A DNA stretch of 64,000 bases from Bacteroidales bacterium. GTDB taxonomy: Bacteria; Bacteroidota; Bacteroidia; Bacteroidales; P3. A program made the translations under genes and the position numbers. The notes beneath the pieces were generated by a model, which worked only from the letters and a program-made list of their open reading frames with translations, ran no database searches and was not told where the DNA came from. Below, piece after piece: positions 1-9,482 of this stretch (positions within the stretch are counted from its first letter, which is position 1; each line of letters begins with the position of its first letter). The DNA is taken from contig JAISIA010000056.1 in NCBI GenBank assembly GCA_031262295.1, positions 1 to 64,000 of the forward strand, written 5' to 3'.

Positions 1-50
1 AGAATATTCTTATAACATAAACCAAATAATTTTAAATAAAAATGAAGTAC

Positions 51-73
51 TATATATATATATATATATATAT
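51..73. repeat. (TA)n dinucleotide microsatellite
   Basis: Uninterrupted tatatata... run in noncoding DNA at the left edge. Confidence 0.9.
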
Positions 74-434
74 CAATAACTTACAATTTCATATTAATTA
101 ATAAAATTTAGGGAATTTTTAATTAATTTTAGCAAATGCTTATATTTTTATTTGGGAAAAAAGAATTTTATTTGGCTTAATTTATTTTTGACGCTTGTTA
201 TTTTGATATACGAAAAATGTAATTTCAAAAAATATTTAACATTTTTTGCTTCAAATGTTAAATGCCTAAACTCCCCAAATTGGAAAATGCCATTTGCATA
301 TATCAAATCTTTTTTGTACCTTTGCCAAAATCAAAGAGCTTTTAAGGCAAAAGCATAATAATTTCCCCATAACTTATTTTTATTTTTTATTGTAAGATAA
401 TCATCTTATTATTAATTTGTTATCTTTGAATAAA

Positions 435-665
435 TCTTCGTTTTAGAAAATTAAAACGAGGTTTTAGAAAATTATTTCTTCGTTTTAGGAAAATAAAACA
501 GCGTTTTATTTGAATTTTTCTTCGTTTTTTTTCTGAAAAAATAAGATTTTGAGTTTTTTAATTAAAAATCGGGGAAAATATATTAAAATCTGTTTGGATT
601 ATATTGATAATTAATAATTTGAAAAATTGAAATTCCGTTAGGAAAAACAAAGGTCGGTTGCCGAC
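435..665. repeat. Composite intergenic element copy G: TAAAAC-NNN-GTTTTA units followed by a CCGTTAGG...GGTCGGTTGCCGAC end
   Basis: TAAAACGAGGTTTTA (452-466), TAAAACAGCGTTTTA (494-508), then ttccgttaggaaaaacaaaggtcggttgccgac (633-665). Confidence 0.75.
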
Positions 666-821
666 AAAAATTGAGTGAAATGTTAAAAATTCGTCAAATT
701 ATGTGTTTTTTATGAGGAAGAAATGTTAAAATTTGGTAGTTTTTGATGAAAAAAATGTTAAAATCTTTTGAAAAAATAATATTTTAAGTTTTTAATTTAT
801 GGAAGAAGATTATTAATTATT

Positions 822-925
822 GACTTCCTTCTGCCAAGCGGCATTTATTTACCTATCGAATTAAGAATATATAATTATAAACCAGCCTTCCGTTAGGAAA
901 AATAAAAGCCACTTGGTGGTTCGTT
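822..925. repeat. Composite intergenic element fragment with two hairpins
   Basis: gacttccttctgccaagcggcatttattt ... ccagccttccgttaggaaaaataaaagccacttggtggttcg. Confidence 0.7.
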
Positions 926-1041
926 AGCAAACCTTAGTTATTATTGAGGTTTATTAGGTTTTTGCATATTGTAAATAAGGATTAATTTATAAGTTTTCGC
1001 CTTTTTTGGGACAAAAAAACTGCATTTATTGAAAAATAACG

Positions 1042-1049
1042 TATCTTTG
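1042..1049 (+). promoter_or_regulatory. Bacteroidota -7 promoter motif TATCTTTG upstream of 1087
   Basis: Match to TAnnTTTG 38 bp before the start codon. Confidence 0.5.
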
Positions 1050-1086
1050 CCTTTTTAAAAATATTATTTAATCTCTAAATAAGTTT

Positions 1087-2679
1087 ATGAGAAGATTAAT
1101 TTCGTTTATAGTAGCCTTATTATTTTTTAGTGCATCCTTTGCTCAAGTTGATGTTACTTGGGGTAATCGTTTCTATGACATATTGGAAGACTGCCAAGAT
1201 GCAAAGATAGTTATGGAAGACTATCAGGGCTATTATATGTGGTATTTATTAAATGAATACAAGGGTAATGGTGAGTATGAGCTAAAATACTATATGGCTA
1301 AGTTGGATAAGGAGAAAAACATTCAGAAAATATATAGAATGGATTTCGGACACCCTTCCTTTAAGATAGAATACTCTTGGCAGTCGGGAGAGTTGATAGG
1401 CTTTGTTCTTAGTAGGATTTCTCAAGATAAGGAGGATAATAAGAAAAAGAAGTCCTCACAAAAACAATCCCAAAACATAACAACAGGCAAAGCTAACCTA
1501 TATTATCAATTCTTCCATACTCAGGATATGCGTTTGGTTGGAGATAGACCAGAAAAGTTTAAGACATACAATTATTTCTCAATAGAAGGTCAAAAACCAT
1601 ACTTGTTTAAGTTTTCTGAAAATAATTCATTTCTTTCATTTGCTTTCCTAACTAATGATTCTTCATCAAGGGCAATATCTTTTGAAGTTTATGATAATAA
1701 GATGAGGCTTTTGTGGGAAAAGAAACATAAGTTAAACATACAAAATGATGGGTTCTTAGTTAGGGATATTGCTGTTAGTAATGACGGATTAAGAGGATTA
1801 ATTGGAATAAATTCTTTCTCCTTAGCAAAGAAAAAACTCAACACTGACGGGAAAATTCATCTTATTTGGTTAAATGAATATGAAGAAAGAACATATCAAG
1901 AGCAATTAGATAAGGCTTGGGCTACCGATTTAAAGTGTGCATTTTTTAATGAAGAGGACTACTTAATTGCAGGCTATTATTCAATATCGGATGACTATCC
2001 ATTATTAGCAGCAGGTAGCTTTTCTTTTTCTTATGATAATAGAAGAGGATATAAGAAAAATTCTTCAATAAAGGAATTTAAAGAGTATGAAAACGATGAT
2101 GATGTTTATTCTACAAATAAGGAATTACCAATTCCTTCCGATATGGTTGCAGAGATAGACTACATATATCCTATGGTGGGAGGTAATTGCATACTTATAG
2201 GAGAGCAAAGATATGCCTCAAAGATTATACCTCCAAAACGTAGGGGTGAAAAGCCAACAGGTGAGAATGCAGATTTTTATAGAGATATAATAATTACTAA
2301 TGTAGATAAGACAGGTTATATAACAGGTAGTACTTATATTCCTAAAAGACAAAAAACATATCAAGGAAGCAATCAATATAATTCATACGCCCTAACAAGG
2401 GATCGTTATGGTATATACCTAATGTTTAATGACCATCAAGATAATTATAAAGGCAATCGCTTTGTTGCAAAACGCAATTATAATTCTGATAAATTGAGAA
2501 CACAGGTAAATTTTGTTCAAATTTATGGAGATGGTTCTTGGCGTTGGCATGAAGTGTATAATTCAAAAATAAATAAGATGCCATTTTATAAAACCATATT
2601 TTTGACAAAGGATAAGGAAGTTCTTTTCCTTAGTCATTATAGGGATAATAATATAATAGGTAGTATAGGTACAAGATAA
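1087..2679 (+). CDS. Conserved exported protein of unknown function
   Basis: 530 aa ORF with N-terminal signal peptide MRRLISFIVALLFFSASFAQ. Confidence 0.85.
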   Translation: MRRLISFIVALLFFSASFAQVDVTWGNRFYDILEDCQDAKIVMEDYQGYYMWYLLNEYKGNGEYELKYYMAKLDKEKNIQKIYRMDFGHPSFKIEYSWQSGELIGFVLSRISQDKEDNKKKKSSQKQSQNITTGKANLYYQFFHTQDMRLVGDRPEKFKTYNYFSIEGQKPYLFKFSENNSFLSFAFLTNDSSSRAISFEVYDNKMRLLWEKKHKLNIQNDGFLVRDIAVSNDGLRGLIGINSFSLAKKKLNTDGKIHLIWLNEYEERTYQEQLDKAWATDLKCAFFNEEDYLIAGYYSISDDYPLLAAGSFSFSYDNRRGYKKNSSIKEFKEYENDDDVYSTNKELPIPSDMVAEIDYIYPMVGGNCILIGEQRYASKIIPPKRRGEKPTGENADFYRDIIITNVDKTGYITGSTYIPKRQKTYQGSNQYNSYALTRDRYGIYLMFNDHQDNYKGNRFVAKRNYNSDKLRTQVNFVQIYGDGSWRWHEVYNSKINKMPFYKTIFLTKDKEVLFLSHYRDNNIIGSIGTR

Positions 2680-2691
2680 AACAAATCTGAA

Positions 2692-3558
2692 ATGAAAAAA
2701 GAAAGAATTGTTGAAATTATAGATCATTTAATCTATGAAGTTGCAAAGGATGATAAGAATAATATCCTAATTTGCGGAGAAGAAGGAACAGGCAAAGAAC
2801 ACGTTGCAAAACGTATTGTGGCTTCTTATACAGAAGATGTCCCTTTTGCTATTTGTAATATTACTCCTTCAACCACTTTTGAGAAGATTAAACCTTTTAT
2901 ATTAAAGGCTAATGGTGGAACACTTTGTTTGGATGAGATAGGAGATTTAAAGATGGAAGAACAAAAATTGCTTCATCAAGCCTTGCAATCAAAAGAAATT
3001 GATACCCTACCCTATTCAAAGAAAAATAAATTTAGTCTTCGTTTGATTTGTACAACAAATAAAGAACTTCAAAAGGAGATAATAAGAGGTAGTTTCAATA
3101 AGAATCTTTATAATTTAATAAATGGCTTTACTATTGAATTACCTCCTTTAAGGGATTATGGTGAAGAGATATTGGAATTGGCAGAAGGATTAATATTTGA
3201 CTATTGTAAGAAGAACCACATGCAAATAAAATATCTTTCCTCTGGGGCAAGAGATACACTACTTAATTATAGCTATCCAAAGAATCATCGAGAATTAAGA
3301 GCAATAATAGAACTTACATTGAGTATGTCCAATTCTTCAATTATATATCCTGATGAAATATATCTTAGAAAGTCTGAACAAGAAAATCTTTTGGGAGAAG
3401 AACTTCCATTAAGAGAATATGAATCTCGCATAATAAAGCATTTCTTGGATAAATATGACAATAAGGTTTATTTTGTTGCAAAGAAGTTGGATGTAAGTAA
3501 GAATAAAATATACAATGTCATTCAACGCTCTTTAACAAAAAGCACAAAGAAGGGATAA
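2692..3558 (+). CDS. NtrC-like AAA+ protein lacking receiver domain and GAFTGA loop, with C-terminal helix-turn-helix
   Basis: Walker A GEEGTGKEHVAKRI, GGTLCLDEIGDL, PKNHRELRAII, C-terminal Fis-like VAKKLDVSKNKIYNVI. Confidence 0.8.
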   Translation: MKKERIVEIIDHLIYEVAKDDKNNILICGEEGTGKEHVAKRIVASYTEDVPFAICNITPSTTFEKIKPFILKANGGTLCLDEIGDLKMEEQKLLHQALQSKEIDTLPYSKKNKFSLRLICTTNKELQKEIIRGSFNKNLYNLINGFTIELPPLRDYGEEILELAEGLIFDYCKKNHMQIKYLSSGARDTLLNYSYPKNHRELRAIIELTLSMSNSSIIYPDEIYLRKSEQENLLGEELPLREYESRIIKHFLDKYDNKVYFVAKKLDVSKNKIYNVIQRSLTKSTKKG

Positions 3559-3598
3559 CATTCTTTATTTAATAAAACCTTTTTTTTATATAATATTT

Positions 3599-4672
3599 CT
3601 ATACAATAACCACAACTCCCGAAGAAGAATCCTTATTTGCTCCCGTTACAGAGGATAGGACATTTATTTGTTTTCTTATTCTTAAAACTCCTAAGAAAGC
3701 AAATATTAAAGCCTCTTTATAATTTATTGTTGTATTATCGGGAATGAGTATATTAAAAGGAAGTTTTTCTTTTAATTTACTTATCAAAAATTTATTAAAA
3801 GCTCCTCCTCCTGTTATTAAACAATCAGTTTTTATATTCCTACTTAATTCAATGGATATATGTTCTGTGAAGGTTGATAGTTTATCATTAATTGTTATAT
3901 CATATAAATCCATTATTGGATTTATATACTTTTCTACCCACTCTCTTGAAAGCGATTTTTTATCCTTTATTTTGTAGTATTCCAACTTGCTTAACTCTTC
4001 CAATAAACTATAATTTATATTACCCCTTTGAGCTAATTCTCCATCCTTATCATAAGCCATACCCAATTTTTGAGAAAGAGAATTTAGAACAATATTAACA
4101 GGACAAATATCATAAGCAATTCTTTTAAAGTTTTCCTCAAAAGAAATATTTGAAAAGCCACCAAGGTTTAAACAAGAGGGATACTTACTAAATAATAATC
4201 TATCTCCTATTGGTACAAGTGGAGCACCTTGACCATTTAATGCTACATCCATTGAACGAAAATCTCCAATAGTTGTAATATTTGTTATAGCACTTATCTC
4301 AAAAATACTACCTATTTGTTTTGTTATTTTGTTTTTAGGATTATGAAATATTGTATGACCATGAGAAGAAATAAAATCTACTTTTAGTTTATATTCATCT
4401 ATAAACTCTTTTACTTTATTTCCTATAAATTTTCCATAAAGGACATCTATTTCAACAAAGTTTAATGCCGATGTATTCTCTGCTTGAATTAGCATATTCC
4501 TTATTTGAAGAGAATATTCTATTGTTTTAGCTTTTTCAATTGAATAAGTCCAAACATTGTTTTCATATTTGAAATGACAATAAGCCAAGTCTAAACCATC
4601 CAAAGATGTTCCAGACATTATTCCAATAACCTTATATAACATAAATTTCTTATTATTTTTTTGGGAAAACAA
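3599..4672 (-). CDS. anmK: Anhydro-N-acetylmuramic acid kinase
   Basis: N-terminal IGIMSGTSLDGLDLA, INGQGAPLVP-like and LITGGGAFN motifs. Confidence 0.9.
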   Translation of the reverse strand: MFSQKNNKKFMLYKVIGIMSGTSLDGLDLAYCHFKYENNVWTYSIEKAKTIEYSLQIRNMLIQAENTSALNFVEIDVLYGKFIGNKVKEFIDEYKLKVDFISSHGHTIFHNPKNKITKQIGSIFEISAITNITTIGDFRSMDVALNGQGAPLVPIGDRLLFSKYPSCLNLGGFSNISFEENFKRIAYDICPVNIVLNSLSQKLGMAYDKDGELAQRGNINYSLLEELSKLEYYKIKDKKSLSREWVEKYINPIMDLYDITINDKLSTFTEHISIELSRNIKTDCLITGGGAFNKFLISKLKEKLPFNILIPDNTTINYKEALIFAFLGVLRIRKQINVLSSVTGANKDSSSGVVVIV

Positions 4673-4674
4673 AA

Positions 4675-5985
4675 CTATAATACATCTAAAAGAATATCCA
4701 TCTTTGTGGAATTTGAACCCTTTATTAGTATTGTTGAATTTATTATTGGATTTTCTTTCAAATACTCTTTTAAAAGCAAAGAATTAGGAAAAAGATATTC
4801 TTCATCTATTAGCCCTTTATATTCTTCCCCAACAAAGAATGCACCTTTTAGTTGCATATTTTTTACCTTCTCAACTATTTTTTTATGTTCTTCCCTACTT
4901 TCTTTACCCAATTCCTTCATTGCACCCAAAAGAACATACCTATTCTTTGACTTATTCTTTGCAAAATCATTTAATGCAACATCCATAGAAGAAGGATTGG
5001 CATTATAACAATCAACAATTAATGTATTGGTTTTTGTCTCTCTTTTCTCTGAACGATGAATAGTTGGAGTGTAGCTTTCTATTGCCTTTTTAGAAAGAGA
5101 TAGAGGAACATTAAATATATTTCCAACAATTATAGAGGCAAGAATATTTATTTGATTATACTCTCCTACTAATTTACTTTTTATTATTTCTCCTTCAAAA
5201 CTTATTTGTGCTCCCTCTTGTTTTGGATAAGATGATGAAAGAGAATATTGATAGAATTTATTTTTGTGTTTATTTGAATAATTCTTTAATGAAGAATCAT
5301 CCATATTAATTATTGGATACTTATCTTCTTTATCAAGATATACGAAAAGTTCTGTTTTTGTCTTTACAATATTTTCAAAAGAGCCAAAACCTTCTAAGTG
5401 TGCCCTACCTATATTTGTTATAAGTCCATAATTAGGCTCTGCAATATGACAAAGAAAATTTATCTCTCCAATATGATTTGCTCCCATTTCAATAATTGCA
5501 ATCTCTGTTTTGCTATTTATTCTCAAAAGAGTTAGAGGAACACCTATATGATTATTAAAATTGCCTTTTGTTGCAAGGGTATTATATTTTGTAGAAAGAA
5601 CACAATATAAAAGTTCCTTAGTTGTAGTCTTTCCATTTGTTCCTGTTATTGCTATAAGTTTTAATTGTGGAAATTGTCTTCTATGATATAGAGCAACATC
5701 TTGTAGGAAGGATAGAGCATCATCAACTAAAAAACATCTTTCATCCAATAGATATTCCTTTTCATCAATAACTGCAAAGGAGGCTCCACTATCAAGAGCT
5801 TTCTTTGCAAAAGTATTACCATTAAAACTATCTCCTTTTAGGGCAAAGAATATATCACCCTTATTTATATTTCTTGTATCTGTTGTTATATTGGGATTTA
5901 AAAGAAATATTTTATAAAATTCCTCTACCCTACGTTTATTGTCTTTTGAATTGCATTCCATAACATTTGAGCTGATTTTTCCCAA
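4675..5985 (-). CDS. murF: UDP-N-acetylmuramoyl-tripeptide--D-alanyl-D-alanine ligase
   Basis: ITGTNGKTTTKELL, GNFNNHIGVPLTLL, EMGANHIGEI, DCYNANPSSM. Confidence 0.93.
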   Translation of the reverse strand: MGKISSNVMECNSKDNKRRVEEFYKIFLLNPNITTDTRNINKGDIFFALKGDSFNGNTFAKKALDSGASFAVIDEKEYLLDERCFLVDDALSFLQDVALYHRRQFPQLKLIAITGTNGKTTTKELLYCVLSTKYNTLATKGNFNNHIGVPLTLLRINSKTEIAIIEMGANHIGEINFLCHIAEPNYGLITNIGRAHLEGFGSFENIVKTKTELFVYLDKEDKYPIINMDDSSLKNYSNKHKNKFYQYSLSSSYPKQEGAQISFEGEIIKSKLVGEYNQINILASIIVGNIFNVPLSLSKKAIESYTPTIHRSEKRETKTNTLIVDCYNANPSSMDVALNDFAKNKSKNRYVLLGAMKELGKESREEHKKIVEKVKNMQLKGAFFVGEEYKGLIDEEYLFPNSLLLKEYLKENPIINSTILIKGSNSTKMDILLDVL

Positions 5986-7058
5986 CTAAATTTCCTATTT
6001 TGTTCAAATCCTTTTTCAATTAGTTCTGCCCTTAAAGAAGGATTATTATATATATCTTCCATTTTCTCTGCTATGCTTTGAGCAAGATAAGGATCGCAAT
6101 ACAAGGCTGCATCTCCTCCAACCTCTGGCATAGAGGTTGTATTTGATGTAATAACTGGACAACCCGCTGCAAAAGCCTCTACAATTGGTATTCCAAAACC
6201 TTCAAAAAGGGAAACAAAGGTTAGGGCAATGGCACAATTGGCTATTAGATTTATTTTCTCTGCTTCCAACCTCCCAGTGAATATGACATCATCTTTATGT
6301 TTCATTGTTTTAAAACAATTCTCCATCTCTCCCTTCCACCATTTCTTTGTACCAACAACAACAAGTTTTACATCACTCTTTGTGTTTTCTTTAAATATAT
6401 CAAAAGCCTTAAAGAGATTAATTAGGTTTTTTCTCTTATGAATTGCTCCAACAAAATAGAAATAATCCTTGCCTTGTGTTAATTCTTGTTTTGCTTTTTC
6501 TTTTTCTTCAACAGACACTTGATAATATGCTTCATTGGCTGCATTGTAAATAACATCAATCTTACTTGGAGCAATATCGTAAAAGTCCATTATATCACCC
6601 TTTGAATACTTAGAAACACAAATAAGACGTGTTGATTTCTTTGCATATTGAGGAAAAAATTTTAGATAATATCTCCTATGCCAATAATTCCCTATATACT
6701 TTGGATTATATTCATAGTTTATATCGTGAAAAGTGTTTAATGTTGGTACCTTTGACTTACGAGGAATATAGGTATCAGGAGAAAAAAGTATGTCTGCCTT
6801 ATACTTTTTTATGTAATATGGTAAAAGATATTCAAAATATAAGTACCATAGTATTGGTAATCTTGTTGGACAAGGAATAACAACAGGAGTTATATTGGGT
6901 GCAAAGACAAATTCCTTACTATATTTCCTATCAAAAAAGAATATAAATTCCACCTCTGGATGATTCTTTACTAAATGTTCTAATGTCTTTAAGGTAAAGT
7001 ATCCTATACCTTCAAGCCTATTATGAATCAATAATCTTGTATTAACTGCTACTTTCAA
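5925..7058 (-). CDS. Glycosyltransferase family 1/GT4
   Basis: FVGAIHKRKNLINLFKAF and EGFGIPIVEAFAAGCPVITSNTTSMPEVGGDAAL. Confidence 0.9.
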   Translation of the reverse strand: MKVAVNTRLLIHNRLEGIGYFTLKTLEHLVKNHPEVEFIFFFDRKYSKEFVFAPNITPVVIPCPTRLPILWYLYFEYLLPYYIKKYKADILFSPDTYIPRKSKVPTLNTFHDINYEYNPKYIGNYWHRRYYLKFFPQYAKKSTRLICVSKYSKGDIMDFYDIAPSKIDVIYNAANEAYYQVSVEEKEKAKQELTQGKDYFYFVGAIHKRKNLINLFKAFDIFKENTKSDVKLVVVGTKKWWKGEMENCFKTMKHKDDVIFTGRLEAEKINLIANCAIALTFVSLFEGFGIPIVEAFAAGCPVITSNTTSMPEVGGDAALYCDPYLAQSIAEKMEDIYNNPSLRAELIEKGFEQNRKFSWEKSAQMLWNAIQKTINVG

Positions 7059-7109
7059 AATACTAAAATTAATTTTTTTAAGTTATTAAAGCAAAATTAC
7101 AAAGATTTA

Positions 7110-8573
7110 GTGAGAAAGAAGTTTATTATAAATTTATTTTTTCTTTTATTTTTAAACATCGGCATAAAATCCTTTTGGATTTTAGGAGTTGATCGTGGAG
7201 TACAAAATACTGTAAATGCAGCAGATTACGGCTTGTATTTTGCACTTTTAAACTTTTCTTTCATCTTTAATATTCTTTTAGATTTTGGATTAACTAACTA
7301 CAATAATAGATTAATTGCTCAACACCCTCAACTACTAAAAAAACATTTTGCTCAACTTCTGCCAATAAAATTTGTAATGGCAATTGTTTTTTCTTTGGTT
7401 GTTTTCCTTGTTGCTATAATCTTAGATTATGATGCTCATTCATTAAAACTTCTTTCTTTTTTATGTCTTTCTCAATTTCTTGCTTCCCTACTTTTATATC
7501 TTCGTTCAAATATATCGGGCTTACAATTATTCAAAACAGATAGTATATTGTCAGTTTTAGATAGGTTTATTGTTATAATCCTATGTTCAATACTGCTTTG
7601 GTCGGGTCTATTAAAGACAGAATTTAAGATAGAATACTTCATATTCACACAAGTCTTTGCTTATGCTTTCTCAGTTGTTGTTGCCTTTTTTATATGTATA
7701 AGAAAAACAGGATGGATAAAATTGAAATGGAATAAGGCTTTTGTGATAAAAATCATTAAAGAATCCTATCCTTATGCAATACTAATACTATTAATGTCAT
7801 TCTACAATAGAGCAGATGGAGTTATGATTGAAAGAATGCTTAATAATGGGAAACAAGAGGCGGGAATTTATGCCTCAGCCTTTCGTTTGGTTGATGCTGC
7901 TAATATGGTAGCTTATCTTTTTTCAATAATATTGCTTCCTCTTTTTTCAAGATTAATAAAGAATAAGGAAGATGTAAGACCAATAATAAAAATATCTTTT
8001 CATCTTTTATTAATGCTTACAATTTGTTTTATAGCAATAAGTCAATTTTATGGCACTGAGCTTATGGCACTAATGTATAATAAACATATAATGGAGAGTG
8101 AAGCCATTTTCAGAGTTCTTTCTTTTTGTTTTTTACCTATTTCAATGACATATATATTTGGAACATTACTAACGGCTAACGGCTCATTGAAACAACTTAA
8201 TATTGTAGCATCCTGTGGAATGGTTCTAAATATAGGGATTAACCTAATACTTATTCCTCATTTCAATGCTTTGGGTGCAGCATACTCTTCCCTAACTGCT
8301 CAAACAATAACCTCTCTTTTACAAGTTATTATTGCAATAAAAATCTTTAAAATAAAGACAAATTATGCCTACATACTAAGAATATTACTATTTGTTTTGT
8401 GCATATTCCTTACAACCTTCTTGATAAAAAATCTTAATTTCTATTGGATGTACAATATCATAATTACAGCCTTAGTAATGATAGTCCTAAGTTTTATTTT
8501 TAGAGTATTTAATATAAAAGATTTAATAACCCTAATAAAATCGTCACCAAACAAGTCAGCAACCAACTTTTAG
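7110..8573 (+). CDS. Oligosaccharide flippase / MATE-like polysaccharide biosynthesis membrane protein (GTG start)
   Basis: 487 aa multi-TM protein with Wzx-like character; C-terminus KSATNF encoded by a repeat element. Confidence 0.8.
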   Translation: MRKKFIINLFFLLFLNIGIKSFWILGVDRGVQNTVNAADYGLYFALLNFSFIFNILLDFGLTNYNNRLIAQHPQLLKKHFAQLLPIKFVMAIVFSLVVFLVAIILDYDAHSLKLLSFLCLSQFLASLLLYLRSNISGLQLFKTDSILSVLDRFIVIILCSILLWSGLLKTEFKIEYFIFTQVFAYAFSVVVAFFICIRKTGWIKLKWNKAFVIKIIKESYPYAILILLMSFYNRADGVMIERMLNNGKQEAGIYASAFRLVDAANMVAYLFSIILLPLFSRLIKNKEDVRPIIKISFHLLLMLTICFIAISQFYGTELMALMYNKHIMESEAIFRVLSFCFLPISMTYIFGTLLTANGSLKQLNIVASCGMVLNIGINLILIPHFNALGAAYSSLTAQTITSLLQVIIAIKIFKIKTNYAYILRILLFVLCIFLTTFLIKNLNFYWMYNIIITALVMIVLSFIFRVFNIKDLITLIKSSPNKSATNF

Positions 8574-8700
8574 TCGGCAACCGACCTTTAATTTTCCTAA
8601 CGGAACTTAGGGTAGTTGTTTTATAAATCATTAATCCGACAGGTTAATAAATACCGCTTGGCGGTCGGAAGTCTGGTTTTACATTTATATATTTTTCTTT
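8555..8700. repeat. Composite intergenic element copy H (left half)
   Basis: gtcagcaaccaacttttagtcggcaaccgacctttaattttcctaacggaac ... accgcttggcggtcggaagtctggttttacatttatatat. Confidence 0.8.
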
Positions 8701-8840
8701 CTAATGCAATAGCTTCTGCAAGAGTAAATCTTAGTACTACAAAGATATATAATATTCTACAAGAAATGGGATTTACCATGAAAAGGTTTGAAAATAAAAG
8801 ATGTTGGTTAGTTCATAGATTTAATGTAGCAGGAATTTAA
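8616..8840 (+). pseudogene. Remnant ORF resembling the C-terminus of a primase/VapE-like mobile-element protein
   Basis: SARVNLSTTKIYNILQEMGFTMKRFENKRCWLVHRFNV resembles a C-terminal winged-helix tail; the N-terminal part is translated repeat. Confidence 0.35.
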
Positions 8841-8845
8841 AATTT

Positions 8846-8982
8846 ACGGGCATAACGGGCACGTATTTTTTACAAAAAACTATTTTTATTACACTGCGAT
8901 TCCGATAAAGTTGAACATTTATCGGGATCGCATTTTTTATATATTTCTTTTTTCTTAAAAAAGTGTGTCCCGTTATGCCCGT
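8846..8982. repeat. Nested inverted repeat: outer ACGGGCATAACGGGCAC / GTGTCCCGTTATGCCCGT around an inner hairpin
   Basis: Outer arms 8846-8862 and 8965-8982 (14 bp perfect); inner TGCGATTCCGATAAA (8895-8909) pairs with TTTATCGGGATCGCA (8918-8932). Confidence 0.8.
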
Positions 8983-9204
8983 TGAAATGTTAAAAATATC
9001 CTTAAAAAGGAAAAAATTCCTTAAAAAGGATAGAAATAGCGGAAAAAAGCAAGAAATACTGATTTTTGCTAAAAATAGAAAATGCGATAAATCGGGAATT
9101 TTTTTGCAAAAATTTTTCCGATAAATCGGAAAATATTTAATGTAAAATTCCAAAAAGTAATTTTCAAATGCCCTTTTCATACTTCCAAAGAACAAAACAA
9201 AAGT

Positions 9205-9297
9205 CTCCTGCCGACAAAACGCTGTTTTAATTTACTAAAACGAAGAAATAATTTATTAAAACGAAGAAATAATTTATTAAAACTTCGTTTTAATCTT
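9205..9297. repeat. 21-bp repeat array (inverted orientation) with partial element end
   Basis: cctgccgacaaaacgctgttttaatttactaaaacgaagaaataatttattaaaacgaagaaataatttattaaaacttcgtttta. Confidence 0.8.
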
Positions 9298-9412
9298 GTT
9301 GAAATATAGAGATATAGGTGAGGGAAAATATAAAAAAATATCCTAAAACTACCCACAATTGGGCATTTATCTTTCCTATTGAATTTGTTATTTCATTCCT
9401 GCATTTATTTCA

Positions 9413-9455
9413 AAAAAAAAGAGACTATCCCTTTCATTGGGATAGTCTCTTTTAT
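9413..9455. terminator. Rho-independent terminator hairpin downstream of the R-M operon
   Basis: AAAAAAAGAGACTATCCC-tttcatt-GGGATAGTCTCTTTTAT; perfect stem with A/T tracts on both sides. Confidence 0.85.
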
Positions 9456-9482
9456 CAACTATTCTATCTATCTCAATATCTT

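Noticed and set aside
152-358. 68 aa ORF near the left edge
   Set aside because: Low-complexity, AT-rich, no homology-like motifs; insufficient support for coding.
8821-9195. 124 aa minus-strand ORF
   Set aside because: Phe/Lys-rich translation of the nested inverted-repeat region; no domain signature.
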